64,000 nt of DNA from Zygnema cylindricum. Lineage: Eukaryota; Streptophyta; Zygnematophyceae; Zygnematales; Zygnemataceae. Positions 22,703-34,662 of this stretch are shown here, piece by piece. The notes below the pieces were generated by a model that did not search any database, was not told where the DNA came from, and was given only the letters and a program-made list of their open reading frames with translations. The position numbers and the translations under genes are program-made. Numbering within the stretch: position 1 is the stretch's first letter; every line of letters starts with the position of its first letter. Location of the stretch: the NCBI GenBank assembly GCA_037447655.1, contig JBBHKE010003519.1:91920-155919 (forward strand), written 5' to 3'.

Positions 22703-23205
22703 CATAAACCTTTATAAGTTACCCTATCGGTTATTTTCAATTTACGACATGTTGTATTTATTGGCTTAATTGTGCAGGTTCACGATACTATTCTCTACAG
22801 TACTGTAAAAGGCCCCACAGTTGTATGGGAGTTTGTTTGAAACCCATACTATATTGTAACTGGACGTACAGGTAATTTAGACAGTTACACAATTTGCTTT
22901 CAAAACGTGCGACATGTTCTCTCTATTCTCGATTCGATACACTCGGCTCGCCTTGGTTCTCGACATAGTTCAAAAGTAGTTGAAAGTACACCCATACAAT
23001 ATGTTTGTTATACGCAAAAAATACAATATACCCTTAAGACCCATATTGTATTAGCCGCAAAATGAAACAAAATAGCAGCAGGGTTGAGTTGCACATGGAT
23101 CGATAGAGAATTAAACGTCATGTCTAAACAAAAAAAAAAAAACGGACAAAAAAATATTTTTTCTGCGAGTTTTGAGCGACTTTTTATAAAAAGCGTCAGA
23201 TTCGA
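22703..23205. other. non-genic AT-rich sequence
   Basis: No exon or known repeat is seen. Confidence 0.45.
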
Positions 23206-23370
23206 CGATCGGACGGTCGCTGATCAAAGTAGCGATCTAAGAAGATCACATGAAAAGCCTATAACACAACTTACTATAGGACCATCGTCAGAATTGAACG
23301 ATCGGATGGTCGGTGATAAAAGTAGTGACTTAAGACGATCACATGAAAAGCCCATAACATAACTTACGAT
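23206..23370 (+). repeat. direct repeat, two copies about 92 bp apart
   Basis: GATCGGACGGTCG..GATCA.A.TAG.GA..TAAGA.GATCACATGAAAAGCC..ATAACA.AACTTAC occurs at about 23206 and again at about 23298. Non-coding. Confidence 0.78.
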
Positions 23371-23671
23371 GAAGGCGCCCACAAAAGACCTACAATAGAA
23401 ACGCCTACTTTTGAACTATGGTTCTCGGCTTCTCGCCTGCTTGTTTGCAGCAGATAGCGATCACATCTAATAGTGTCGATAGTGATGCAACATGATGGCG
23501 TCATCCATAGATGTCCAATTCGTTCGGATTTGGACTTTTTTACGAAAACTACGTAGTATTTGTTTGTTTCGTAGTTTTCGTAAATTTCGTATGTCTTAAA
23601 TGTACGGAACATTGTTCGGACATTTTTAAAAGAAGAGACGGTGGTTCATTTGCGCGCGCGTATTTTTTACC

Positions 23672-24109
23672 TATCCTCCACTCCGTCTTCAGAAGGAAGC
23701 CGCCGTTGGAGACGCCGTAAATTCCGCCGCTCGCCGCTAGTTCGTTGCACTTATCTGTTTTGCACTTTTGCTTCATTTGCGCTCGAATATTTTTAGATGA
23801 GCTGCGAGCCGCGAAATCTATGGCGTCTCGCACGCGTATTTGTATATGATCGGCGAGCCGCAGAGTTTATGGCGTCTCGCACGCGTGTTTTTATATAAGC
23901 GGCGAGCCACGAAATTTATGGCGTCTCCTACGCATATTTTTATATGAGCGGCGAGCCGCGGAATTTATGGCGTCTCGCACGTGTATTTTTACTTGAGTGG
24001 CGAGCCGTTGAATTTATGGCGTCTCGCACGCGTATTTTTATTTGTCCTCCACACCGTCTTTAGGAGGACGACGCCGTTGGAGACGCGTAAATTCCGGCGC
24101 TCGCCGCTA
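23672..24109. repeat. GC-richer minisatellite bounded by inverted flank units
   Basis: Five to six copies of a unit of about 50-54 bp (GGCGAGCCGCGGAATTTATGG then CGTCTCGCACGCGTATTTTT) run from about 23798 to 24040. On both sides (about 23675-23740 and 24045-24109) lies a block with CCTCCAC.CCGTCTT, GTTGGAGACG and GTAAATTCC.. CGCTCGCCGCTA, in which GAGACGCCGTAAATTCCGCC is the reverse complement of part of the array unit. A TIR element is inserted exactly at the right edge. Confidence 0.82.
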
Positions 24110-24325
24110 CACCGCCAATCGCTATTAGCGTAGAAGTTTATTTAGCGTATACGAATAATTAGCGTGGTTTACGCTAATTGGGAATTTGGAAATTTTCGAA
24201 AAAATCGATTACTCTAATTAGGAATTAGGGTTTTTTTAAATAGTGTGGATAATTCTATTTGAGAATAAAAACAAAAAAAAGCGGGACGGGATTAGAGTAC
24301 ACAACGCTAATAGCGATTGGCGGTG
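24110..24325 (+). mobile_element. TA-flanked TIR element (family M2), 216 bp
   Basis: Starts CACCGCCAATCGCTATTAGCG and ends CGCTAATAGCGATTGGCGGTG, flanked by TA. A copy of the same length lies inverted at 34038-34253. Non-coding. Confidence 0.87.
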
Positions 24326-24895
24326 TAGTTGTTTGCAGGTTTTAGTTTTTAGGGTTTTCAATGTTTAAATACTTAAATTTAAAAAGTACAAAAAAGTACG
24401 AATTTTACCTACGAATTTTAAAAGTTTGAAATTGTTTTATGCTCACGGAACGTAGTATTCGTTAATTTACTCGGTGCGTTTTATGCGCATATGACATCTA
24501 TGCGTGGTTCACACTTGAAAAATGGGAAAACGGATGTCATAAATTTTGGGATCCGTACGCCAAATTTTATAAAATGACAAAAAGCGCAGCGGTGACGGTT
24601 GGGGCGGTAGGTTTCCACCGTTTTGGAGCGTAGCGGCAGACAAAAGATGCAGTTATAAGCGTCAAAACTTGACAGCTGCGGATAACAAACGGCGACCGCC
24701 GACCGCCATCGGACATCATGTTCGGAATGCACTTTTTTTTCGAAACGCACGGACGTGAACTGTACAAGATATGATTCCCTCACAAACTTATGAACAAACT
24801 AGAGGACCAATCAGAAAAGAGAACTAATAATGTAAAAAAAAAAAAACACCTATGGAAAAAAAATAGGGTTACCTTTTTCTCACTCCCTACTGGTA

Positions 24896-25082
24896 CACCG
24901 CGAATCGTTATTAGTGTCAAAATAACTAATTAGTTTCTTAAAACATTGTTTTTTTTCCCGAAATAGAATTAATTAAGGGCGTGGACCATAATCTGCCACG
25001 TTTCTCGCACTAAATTAGAATCATTAACACTATTTTTTTTAACGCCTTTTATAAACTTTTACACTTATAACGATTCGCGGTG
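24896..25082. mobile_element. TA-flanked TIR element (family M1), 187 bp
   Basis: Starts CACCGCGAATCGTTATTAGTG and ends ATAACGATTCGCGGTG with TA on both sides. The interior GTGGACCATAATCTGCCACG is also in 49858-50056 and 50192-50390. Confidence 0.85.
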
Positions 25083-25084
25083 TA

Positions 25085-25270
25085 CTGCTCCTCTCCTCCT
25101 TTAAAATAAAATCTCTCTCTCTCTCTCACTCTTTTTTTCTCCCTCTCTCTCCACCTCTCTCTCTCCCCCTCTCTCTCTCCCTCTCCCTCTCCCTCTCCCT
25201 CTCCCTCTCCCTCTCCCTCTCCCTCTCCCACTCCCCCTCTCTCTCGCTCTATCCTCCCTTTCCCCTCTCT
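25085..25270. repeat. CTCTCC/CCCTCT microsatellite
   Basis: Nearly pure CT tract with about nine consecutive CCCTCT hexamers. It lies about 90 bp before an exon-like segment. Confidence 0.92.
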
Positions 25271-25360
25271 TTTTGTATGTTGTACTTTACAAATAGAACA
25301 TTAGTGTTGTATTCTTATTTTGGAATTTTGAAAATCTGCCTCGATTTTGCCATTTGGCAG

Positions 25361-25953
25361 TTTTGAAAGGGACAAGAGTTTCGCAGTTGGCGTATTCGGA
25401 CTGGTCGGAAGTTATCACAGGTAAAGACGAAACAATAGACTGTGGAAAAATAAAATCTTTTTTTTTTGGTTATTCGCCTTGGAGAAGAAAGCGTACATAT
25501 TCGGGCAGCAAAAAAGAAAGGAAACTTTCATCAAAACCAAGAAAATAAAATTTCTATAAGTTTCGGTGACGAATTAGCCCGGTGAGAAAACCTCCGAAAA
25601 AAAAGAAATAGTTTTTTCCTTTCTTTTCCTCGCCCATGGATTCACCGTTGCTTATGTTAAAAAAAAAAAAAAAAAAACGCCACAAACATTTTTTGAAATC
25701 CATTCTCTTAAATGTGCTCAAAATGTGTTATATGTGCAGGTTGCTTTTAAACGGAGATTGGAAACGGGAAAATTTGGAGATTCTGTTTTACGGTCGTCAC
25801 TCAAAAAATCGTGACCGCCTTTTGGCTCTTAGCCAAATTCCAATTTCTATGGTACAGTTTTTCCTTTCACTTTTTCAGGGAGATAGAATAACTTATAAAT
25901 TAATGTGTGGATTCCTTTCCCTTGAGGCAACTTCACATACCGGAAATCGCTAA
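25361..25953 (+). CDS. possible small gene or captured gene fragment, two exons
   Basis: A segment after TTTGGCAG (25361-25421) encodes SFERDKSFAVGVFGLVGSYH and ends at a GTAAAG donor. A second segment begins after TATGTGCAG at about 25740, joins in frame (LLLNGDWKRENLEILFYG.. and NRDRLLALSQIPISM) and runs to TAA at 25951-25953. The joined sequence is protein-like and not repetitive, but I find no start codon or upstream exon and recognise no family. It could be a pseudogene fragment. Confidence 0.28.
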
Positions 25954-26044
25954 GCGATATGTTCTGATTCAGATCAAAATCAACACTTATTGTTGTAAAT
26001 ATGGGCCAAGTCTAGTTTGAAATACCTGACAAAAGTAGCTTTTT

Positions 26045-26210
26045 CAGTTCCATTTCATTCTGGTTCAGTTCAATTTTGGTCCACCAGGTTTAGTTCAATT
26101 CAGTTTTATTCCATTCAGTTCAATCCAGTTCAGTATTAGCTTAGAAAAGTTCTCTTTTGGCCCATTCGGCAGTCATTTCCATTCAGTTCAGTTCAGTTCA
26201 GTTCAGTCGC
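26045..26210. repeat. TTCAG pentanucleotide microsatellite, degenerate
   Basis: Many copies of (T)TCAGT/CAATTCAG, purest at the right end, with four TTCAG repeats near 26187-26207. Confidence 0.85.
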
Positions 26211-26319
26211 AGTTCTGATGTATATCACCTTTAGAGTGGACTTATGCAGATCCAAAACATGGAAAAGGACAGACAGGAAAACGGAATTACCGTGTCCCTA
26301 TGCGGGAAGACGGGTGTTA

Positions 26320-27350
26320 TACAAACTAATAACTGTGTTAATACTAATTAAACAAACTAGTAACTGTACTAAAACTGATTGTACAGACGTACAAACTACT
26401 AACTGCAGTAATACTAATTATACACTAAACCCAATTATACTGACAACTAACCAATACTGATTATACAAACTAGTAACAGTGAAACAATAATAATCCATAA
26501 ACAAACTGTAATAATACTTATTATACAAGCTAACTGGACCTATAAACTAATGTTACAGGCTAATGTTACAGACTAATAACCGTACCAACAGTAATTTAAT
26601 GCTAATTGTGCTAACACTAATTATACAAACTAATAACTGTGTTAATGCTAATTATACAAACTAGTAATTGTACTAATACTGATTGTACAAACGCACAAAC
26701 TACTAACTGCAGTAATACTAATTATACACCAAAACTAATTATACAGACAACTAGCTGAACCAATACTAAATGTAAAACAATAATAATACATACTAAAAAC
26801 TGTAGTAATACTTATTATACAAATTAACTAAACTAATGATACAGAATAATAACCGTGCCAATAGTAATAATACAGACTCATAACTTTACTAATACTGATT
26901 ATACATACTAATAGCTGTACTAATACTAACCGTACTAATATGGATTATACGTACTAAAAACTCATAACTTTACTAATACTGATTATACATACTAATAGCT
27001 GTACTAATACTAACCGTACTAATATGGATTATACGTACTAAAAACTAGACTAATACTGATTTTATAATTAGTATTAGTACAATAGTACAGCTATCACTCT
27101 GTATAATCAATATAAGTTGTATATAAGTTGTATAATCAATATAAGTTGAATAATCAATAAAAGTACAGTTATGAGTCTGTAAAATCAGTATTGGTACACT
27201 TATTAGTAGTTATAATTAGGATTCATTTAGTTGTAGGTTTGTATAGTTAGTGTATTATATAGTTATTAGTAATGTTTAATTAGTATTAGGACAGTTATTG
27301 GCAATGTATTTTTTTTATGAGTATTAATACTAATTATTTAATACCTTTAC
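26320..27350. repeat. ACTAATA-type minisatellite with an orientation switch
   Basis: Tandem variants of ACTAATACTAATTATACAAA and CTAATAACTGTA (about 30 bp) fill 26320-27050. From about 27057 the same motif continues as its reverse complement (ATTAGTATTAGTACA, CAGTTAT) to about 27350. An exact 84-bp tandem duplication is present at 26879-26962 and 26963-27046. Related units resume at about 28380-28530. Confidence 0.82.
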
Positions 27351-27965
27351 TTGTTGTTCTACAACTGCTGTTGCAGGCGGAGATCCAGCAGTAGTAGTAG
27401 AAGTAGACATGAAAAACAACAGAAACTATCAAAGTATCTACTCAACAGCCAACTTTGAACTGACACAAAATATGACTCAAAACCCCGATATGTTTCAAAT
27501 TTGATACAGTGATACACAATACAGTAAACTGACAATTCCCAAAATTACAGCCTAAATGACCTTGTAAACCATAAGATATGATGTCTGGAAGTTTCCCAAA
27601 AACTGCCCTTAGAAAATCATATTCCCAAAACTGGATGCTACAAAATTAGCTAAGTCCTAATTTATATACTCACAGTGTGTATCTACTGATCTACACTAAT
27701 TCGGGTAACCGTTACTACGGTTATTATCCTGACTAACGACAAAGCATCCTACCCGTACGTCATTGTACCTCAAAACCCTAATTACTACTTTCTAAAAATC
27801 TGATTAATATAACACTATTTTATATCACACTAAACGACAAACTAATGTTATTCAAATATTTACAAAAATTGAATCGTACACAAAACGTTCTAACCGTACA
27901 CAAAACGTTCCAAATGCTTAGTCAGCGGTGACCGCTAAAGTCCAGCCGAATGTGGTCGTGTAGTA

Positions 27966-28055
27966 CGAAGCACCTGAGTGCTTCGTCACTTGTGGTCCCA
28001 CGCAAATCACGCTTGTGGTCCCTCGTGAATCACGCTTGTGGTCCCAGGTGAATCG
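27966..28055. repeat. hairpin followed by a 23-24 bp tandem repeat
   Basis: CGAAGCACCTGAGTGCTTCG (about 27966-27985) can form an 8-bp stem. It is followed by three units of CACGCTTGTGGTCCC..GTGAAT. Confidence 0.72.
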
Positions 28056-31000
28056 CGTCCGTTGGAACAGATGCGATTGATGATGGTACCGTCGATCTGT
28101 ATCATATGTTTCCGGAATACTCGGGACAGATCCCGTTCGTCCGATCATGTGAATCGCATCGGCAACTTTTTGACACGTATGCTTGACGTCGGCGCTACTC
28201 CGAAAAACCTGCATACGTTCTTTCGCCAACACGTGTCCCTGCAAAAGTACAATACACTCTACTGTACCTTTTGCTACTCTAACACTAATTAAGGTAAGTA
28301 TTACTAGAAAAAATATCCTACGTTATTTTTACCCCTATAAACTGAAATAAAGATTTATAAATTCCAACATTACTAACACTAATTACACAAACTAAGAACA
28401 GGAAGAATGCCTATAATACAAAATGTACTAATACTAATTGCATGGACCAATAATGTGCTAATATTAAGTATACAAACAATAAACTGATCTGATATTAATG
28501 TACTAATAATTGTGCTAGCACTAATAATACATGCTAAAATAAATTTACATTACTTAGTTAAGTGCTCCATCATAAGCGGCGTGGTAAAACATAACTTTCA
28601 GTAGTTCATTTTAAATAAGTGTTAACGCTAATACTTCACCAACTCTTCTAGCGATGGGCGGTCTTCCTCGCTCTGTCCAGCTGAATGGAAAAATGAGGAT
28701 GGAGTTTGATTTTTCGCTAGCTGTTCATTGGTCGCAGGATTAAAGACCAGTGGAACAAAATGTCAATCCTCAACACAGCGGTAGCTGGGAAATTCAGCAG
28801 CGATGATCGGACAATCCGCCAATAGGCGTCTGACATCTGGCAGATCAAGCCGTGTGCAGTGCCTTAAATAATCAACAATGACCTTATAATGGACACTCGC
28901 AACATTTTTTTTTCGCTGAAACGCTTTTCACAATATTTTTTTCGGCTGATCGGAGATGATGCACAATTTCCCTGTCAGAAATCACATTTGTTCCCTGAAA
29001 GTGGCACTAGGACCATAACAATCTCAAACACATATTGTTAACTGCTCCATAACGTCCGAAATTCAACTGTGTCTTTCATACTCTGTTTTCCAAAATTGCC
29101 AACAGAGGGGATTATGGTCGTCGCAGATGAAATCTGTTACACAGCGGAGCAGCAGCAAAGGATCCATCACCTCGTGACTTCTTTTGCCAGTTTTCAAAAA
29201 TCGATTGAAATTCAAACACACAGTGGCATGACTCACTTCACAGATTATCAATTCCACATATTTGATTAAATAAATATAAAAATATATAAATAACGTGCAT
29301 CCTTACTCAAGATAAACTTTTCAAAAACTGCAAACTCCGTTGGAGCGGACATTTAACTGTTAATTGGCGTGAAATAAATTAACTAAAAACCTTTTTTGGG
29401 ATGAGAGAGGCACTTCTCAGATGTCACCAACATTTTAACCGGAATACATTCTATTCCGAGAAGAGGAGCTGACACTGTTTACTTGCTAAACCGTTACTGT
29501 AGCCTAGCTATGACTGTATGTACATGAATAAGCATCTCGATTGGTAAAATAACGCTAATCAAACCGGATACACTTCACTTTTCACCTCAAGCAAAAGTGT
29601 TTGGAGTTCCTCGCCATCCAGAGTTTCTTTCACCAAAAGGAGTTAAGGAAAACCCTGCATATATACAAAAGGAATTACAGATGTCATAATCAAAGAACAA
29701 AAGTGCCACCGCTGTACTAAACCAAGTTTAGTGCTCACCGGTACTAAACGTAAAATAAAATGCAACGTGAGCGCTTAAATTTGAAAAAAAACACAGTCGG
29801 AACAACTCTATTTAGGTTTTTATGAAATCATATTTATGTAGCTTTGGTCCATTCTGTAGCCATTCCCAATCACATTTCAGAATTTCGGCAGCAGTAAAGG
29901 GTTTTGCAGGGTTCTACGTTCTAATGCTAACATAGACAGTGTTTCTAAAAGTTGCATCGTGATTGTATATCTTCATTTAACAGACTAATGACTGGCAGTT
30001 GAAACTATATTTTCCATGGAAAACTCTACACAAAAAATGCAAAAAGAATCCCACCGCAAAAGCCATTCTGTGGCGCATCCGTTGGTATCTTTTCTTTCAC
30101 CTATGGTTGACTTTGAAGGGCACTCTATACTACACTGTACTGTTGCGTAAAAACTCAACAAAGGTGCCTCAGGAAAAGCTTTAGTACGATGCAAGTTACT
30201 CCACTGATCATAATGTGATGAAGATTGTGACATTCACACTAAACTTTCATAAAAAAAAACCATCAAAAGGGACATATATGGTATTTATGGTTGGATGTCA
30301 ATTGACTGTTGACGTCTTATGACATCCTCAAGAGCAACGGGACGTAACCACATACACTGTACGAAACCGTTCGGGATGTGACTACACAGCTTTTACGAAA
30401 CGTATTTATTAAAAGTGCCAACCAATGGTATCCACAGTTAATGCAAAATCAAAGCCGACAAATATCAAGAGTCCAACTCCTCGATATTGTTATTTATCGT
30501 TTGCGATTTTGATCGATATACAACACTACCAGAAAAAATTGAGATGGAGCTCCGACACTGGCAGGAATTCAGGTACAATAGCTCCCGCATGTAACAACAC
30601 AGTTGTTGAGTTTGAGTTCGACAATATTTTCAGGAAAAGATTAAATACTAAAAAAGCCACAACAAGCGGTACAAATTAAAACGACGAACGGAACGAAAAC
30701 GAAAACGAACTACACGAAACAGAAACAAAATCGAAAAAAGCTGCGAAAACAAAAGGTAAGCTCAAGCTCTAAAAATACCAAAACGAGTGGTACAAATTAT
30801 CAAAAATTTACCAGCTGTAATTAAATACAGCCCCAAAAGAGAGAAACGGTTCTGGTACCACTTCATACAACAAAAAAGTACCATCAAGTACTGTATTTCG
30901 GATGCAATTCATGCGTACTTTGTCTTCCTCAAATGTATTTTACTTATACACATTATGTATTCTAAGTGTTATTTGATTTTCTAGTTTACGTGTTATACAA

Positions 31001-31473
31001 TCCTTAATATGTGATTTACTTGTACTACACGTGTAACTGAGCTGTATTTACATGTACTTCATGTGTGAATGATTAAATAAGGTTCAAACTACAAAAAGAT
31101 GTCTTCGATTTTGTTCATTTTGTAAAAAAATGCTTCCCACTTGGCTCATATAACCAAGCAGAAGTAATTATTGTTGAACCCCCAACTGCAGTTCAAATAC
31201 TGTAATGCTAAGGAATGCATACTACAACATGGCAGTGGCTACACTATTCGTACACACTCTGTATTACGTACCACGCATAACAAATTTGTATTACGTACGA
31301 GACAAACTTCCCGATACGAAGCATAAGGCTTTTGTGATATGATACGTAAATTATCTGATTGCAGTATTTTTTTAATTCAATACAAATGCAATGCAAAAGA
31401 AAAATGACTTGACAGTATCCAATCTGGAAACAGTTTTGACAGTAAGGGATTGAATAACGCATTTGAAAATCCA
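28056..31473. other. long stretch without a recognised gene
   Basis: Read on both strands, this holds only short ORFs and a few element remnants, including the M5 fragment at about 28565-28662. No exon is supported. Confidence 0.5.
28565..28662. mobile_element. truncated TIR element (family M5), right half
   Basis: GTGCTCCATCATAAGC..CGTGG through GTGTTAACGCTAATA to GCGATGGGCGGT matches the right half of the element at 11185-11549. The left half and left terminus are missing. Confidence 0.6.
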
Positions 31474-32574
31474 TACTCACCTGACTGACGTCACTAGCTG
31501 CCATTTAAGTAATGATAACAACAATATCAGTATTCGAAAACATTTTCCACTCCACACTAACCTGACTGAGGTCACTGGCAGCCCCTGTAGTCAGATTTTG
31601 ATTCCCAAAAACGAGCTCCTCTGCGGCTCTCCCTCCTAAAGCCACCGCCAACTGACTCTCTCTCCAAATACCTCTTACTGTAGAGACCACTTTCGAGTCG
31701 GTTCTTGTCCGGTGTAAAATAGGTAATCCCACCTATTATAACACAATTAGAAAAAGATCAAACTCCCTAATTTTCAATAGGCAATATTATAGCAGTTATG
31801 CATATAGAAGAGCCTTTCACCACAGGCAAAAACTTTAGTAAAAAAAAAAAATCTAATCCACAAGCTAGATTGTGTAATCTAGGATTTTCTCTTCGCTTTC
31901 ATTTTGTAATCTCCTAACAAAGCCTTCTCCAGCTCTTTATTGCTATTTTCCAGCATACAAACGACTTATTTACAATGAACCATGAGAAGTAGAAAATGAC
32001 CCATTATTGTAGTCCATTCAGGCATTCCTCTCAGCAAAATTGTCCATTTGACCAAAGCCTCAAGACTGTGATACATCATCTTCAAAAAGCTCACAGGCGA
32101 AAATAAACACAGACAAGAATTCTACTCTTCATACAACACAGACAAGAATTCTACTCTTCATACAGAAAAAAGGACATCCCTTATCTCCCAATAAGTCAAG
32201 TAGCCTATCGAAAACTTAAGAAAAGTGCAGGTCTGTGAGTAACTGTACGTACAACTACCCATAAAACTTTACAGAAAATAAGGCTACTCACGTTTTGCTC
32301 ATAAACTGTAAATAATTTCCACAAGTGTAACCAGGCTGTAATAGACATCCAAAACGAGCTTATCAAGCAAGCTTAAGCGATTAAAAAAAAGCCAATTAAT
32401 CCTTACCAGCTCTCCCCCGTGGAATTATACTAATTTTTTCTACGGAATTGTATTCTGACGGGCTTCATGGACAGCCACCAGCCACCTCTTTTCCTCTGAA
32501 ACTACCATATTTGCTTTTTCAGGACCGGTAATAATTCGTTCCAACGCATATGCCACCTCATCACGAGATATTCC
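31474..32574 (-). pseudogene. FtsH (AAA+ metalloprotease) fragment, M41 region, probably a pseudogene
   Basis: The minus-strand segment ending at 32574 encodes ISRDEVAYALERIITGPEK and SEEKRWLVAVHEA, closely matching thylakoid FtsH proteins just before the zinc motif HEAGH. Here HEA is followed by a GTCAG that may be a donor; read through it gives RQN and a stop at 32440-32442. The next exon, 31562-31732, encodes SQLAVALGGRAAEELVFG and LTTGAASDLSQ, the conserved M41 block. The intervening exon (second zinc His and about 25 residues) was not found, nor the AAA domain or downstream exons. A 22-bp copy of the exon end (AASDVSQ plus a donor) recurs at 31481-31502. FtsH degrades membrane proteins such as photodamaged D1. 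An inactive FtsHi-type gene is the alternative reading. Confidence 0.6.
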
Positions 32575-34037
32575 CTTTAAAAAACAAAAAAAAAAAATGA
32601 TTTACATAAACCACACATAACTTTTGTATTGCACAGCGGGAAAGAAGAGAGTAAACTTGCTTTAATAAGAGAAATATTAATAGTTCCCTCTGACACTTCA
32701 ACTACCTGTTCGTTCACAAGACATTTCCTATCGAAATTTTGGAACGCTGAAAGAAAGAAAGAGATGATTTGTGTGAGGTGTCCGCTTGGTCCTTGGCCGT
32801 TTTTTTTTTTCGGGCGACCCGTGTAACTCTGAGACCTCCATAAGTCCTCAGAGTGGACAGCTTCCAAGAAGCCTCTAGGATAATCCTGACCCCTTTGTGT
32901 TTAAGCAAAAATAACTGCCACCCTGGCAGACAAAAACGTTGACCAACTTCACCCCTGTGAAGACAAGACTCCCCTGAGTCGATAGCAAAAAGAATCTCTG
33001 ATTTTGCTCCCCTGAGCAGTAAGTTATGGAGGGTCAAAGTTGACCTTTTGTACAGAAGCTCTCTGGGAGAGAGGGTCCTATCTTCTAATTTTTCTAAGTC
33101 CTATCCCTCTCACAGACTCTATCTACTGATGTACGGAACCAATCAGATTTCAGTTCCGTACGTAAAAGTACAACTGCCGGTGTACTTTATGTACGGATAT
33201 TGTACGATATGGCCTAAATGTCCACACGTGGAGTATCCGGATTCGCTCCTTAAATCCTCGGAGATGCCGCGCTCCAATGTTACATCGCCACGTGTCATCC
33301 GATGTGGCGCTGCCCACAAACCGCCGAATTCTCCTTCCGCGATCTCGGCGCAATTTCCGGCCGTCCGATTAAACTCGTTTTTGATCGTAGCCGTAATAAA
33401 TACATGCGCGGTATTTGTTTCGCTTCCGAAATCAATGCGCGGTATTGATTTCATATCCGTACCGCAATTCGTACTTTTACAATTCCATATCTATGTGTCC
33501 CGTAAATAGTTATAGTTAAATGAATTATTCTACGTGTACCTGTATAAATAATTATCGTACTATATACTACGCATCAGTACCTCTAGACTTAACGGCTAAG
33601 GCTACCGGCTATCTCCTGGCTGTCGGCCGGCAGGTACCAGGATCAAATCCTGCCGCCGGCATATATCTTTTAGTAATTAATCCGTAGACTAATATAAATT
33701 TCTCGTAAACCTGAGGATAGCTTAGGTAGCCATGGCTCTAGCTTCCTCTCCAATTTCTCAGTGACTGCGACAAGTTTGAGAGTTGGAGAGAGAAGTTAGA
33801 GGTAGACTGCCTCGGCTTCTTTGTTTCTATTTAGACCTAGAAAATACTTAAAACCATTAATTCCTACAACCCGAGGTTGTTTTTTTGCGCATGTTCTAAG
33901 TTCCTCCGGGGGGTTATTTTCGGTCTGTACACACGCTTGCGTGGCAGTACAATTTGTTTTGGAAAGCGTCGTACATATCATGTCCGCAAAGCGTTTCCTT
34001 TTTCGTACGGGCAAGTGGTTTATATCACGACACGCTA
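32575..34037. other. intergenic, no gene seen
   Basis: Holds the tRNA-like segment at about 33590-33661 and no supported exon. Confidence 0.45.
33590..33661 (+). other. tRNA-like segment, possible SINE head or tRNA pseudogene
   Basis: GGATCAAATCC at 33640-33650 resembles the polymerase III B box (GGTTCRANTCC), and CAGG-ATCAAAT-CCTG folds as a T arm with a 7-nt loop. TTAACGGCTAAGG at about 33589-33601 resembles a D-arm/A box. The 3' GCCGGCA has no good 5' acceptor partner, so an intact tRNA is unlikely. Confidence 0.32.
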
Positions 34038-34253
34038 CACCACCAATCGCTATTAGCGTTGTGTACGGTAATCCCGTCCTGCTTTTTTTTTGTTTTATTC
34101 TCAAATAGAATTATCCACACTATTTAAAAAAGCCCTAATTCCTAATTAGAGTAATCGATTTCTTCCAAAATTTCCAAATTCCCAATTAGCGTACACCACG
34201 CTAAATAATAGTATACGCTAATCAAACGTACACGCTAATAGCGATTGGCGATG
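34038..34253 (-). mobile_element. TA-flanked TIR element (family M2), 216 bp
   Basis: Starts CACCACCAATCGCTATTAGCG and ends CGCTAATAGCGATTGGCGATG between TA dinucleotides. Inverted relative to, and the same length as, 24110-24325. Confidence 0.85.
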
Positions 34254-34662
34254 TAGTTGACGTAGGCTAGCGTCACGTGCCAGTTCACGGCGGACAAAAA
34301 AAAGTACCGTTTCCATACCATACCGTTTTCCCTTTTTTCAAGTGTGAACCACGCATATGGCGTCATCCGAACACGCATGGTGAGTGCGATGACTTGCCAT
34401 CAAAAGTTCAAAACTGTACGGTAAAGCAATGCCATCTCTGCATGCTCTTCCAATTTAGTCATTGACACATCGTATGGGACAGCCTCATATGGCGTTTTCA
34501 TATTTCTCGCACTGTGAACTATGACTACACAGCTGGCGCTAGCAACTGCAAACGGTCATTCTCTCTCTCGCCTCCAAAGCTGGATTTTCTCTAACTCAAA
34601 CCTTTTCTCGTCTAATCTTTATGCCTTTTGAATGACTCACTCTCTCCTTCCCTTCTTTTGCT

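Noticed and set aside
27985-28055. Short regularly spaced repeats, checked as a CRISPR-like array
   Set aside because: Units are contiguous tandem repeats without unique spacers, and the genome is eukaryotic.
31474-32574. FtsH sequence as an inserted plastid DNA segment
   Set aside because: The fragment has intron-like interruptions with GT..AG ends, and FtsH of this type is nuclear-encoded in land plants.
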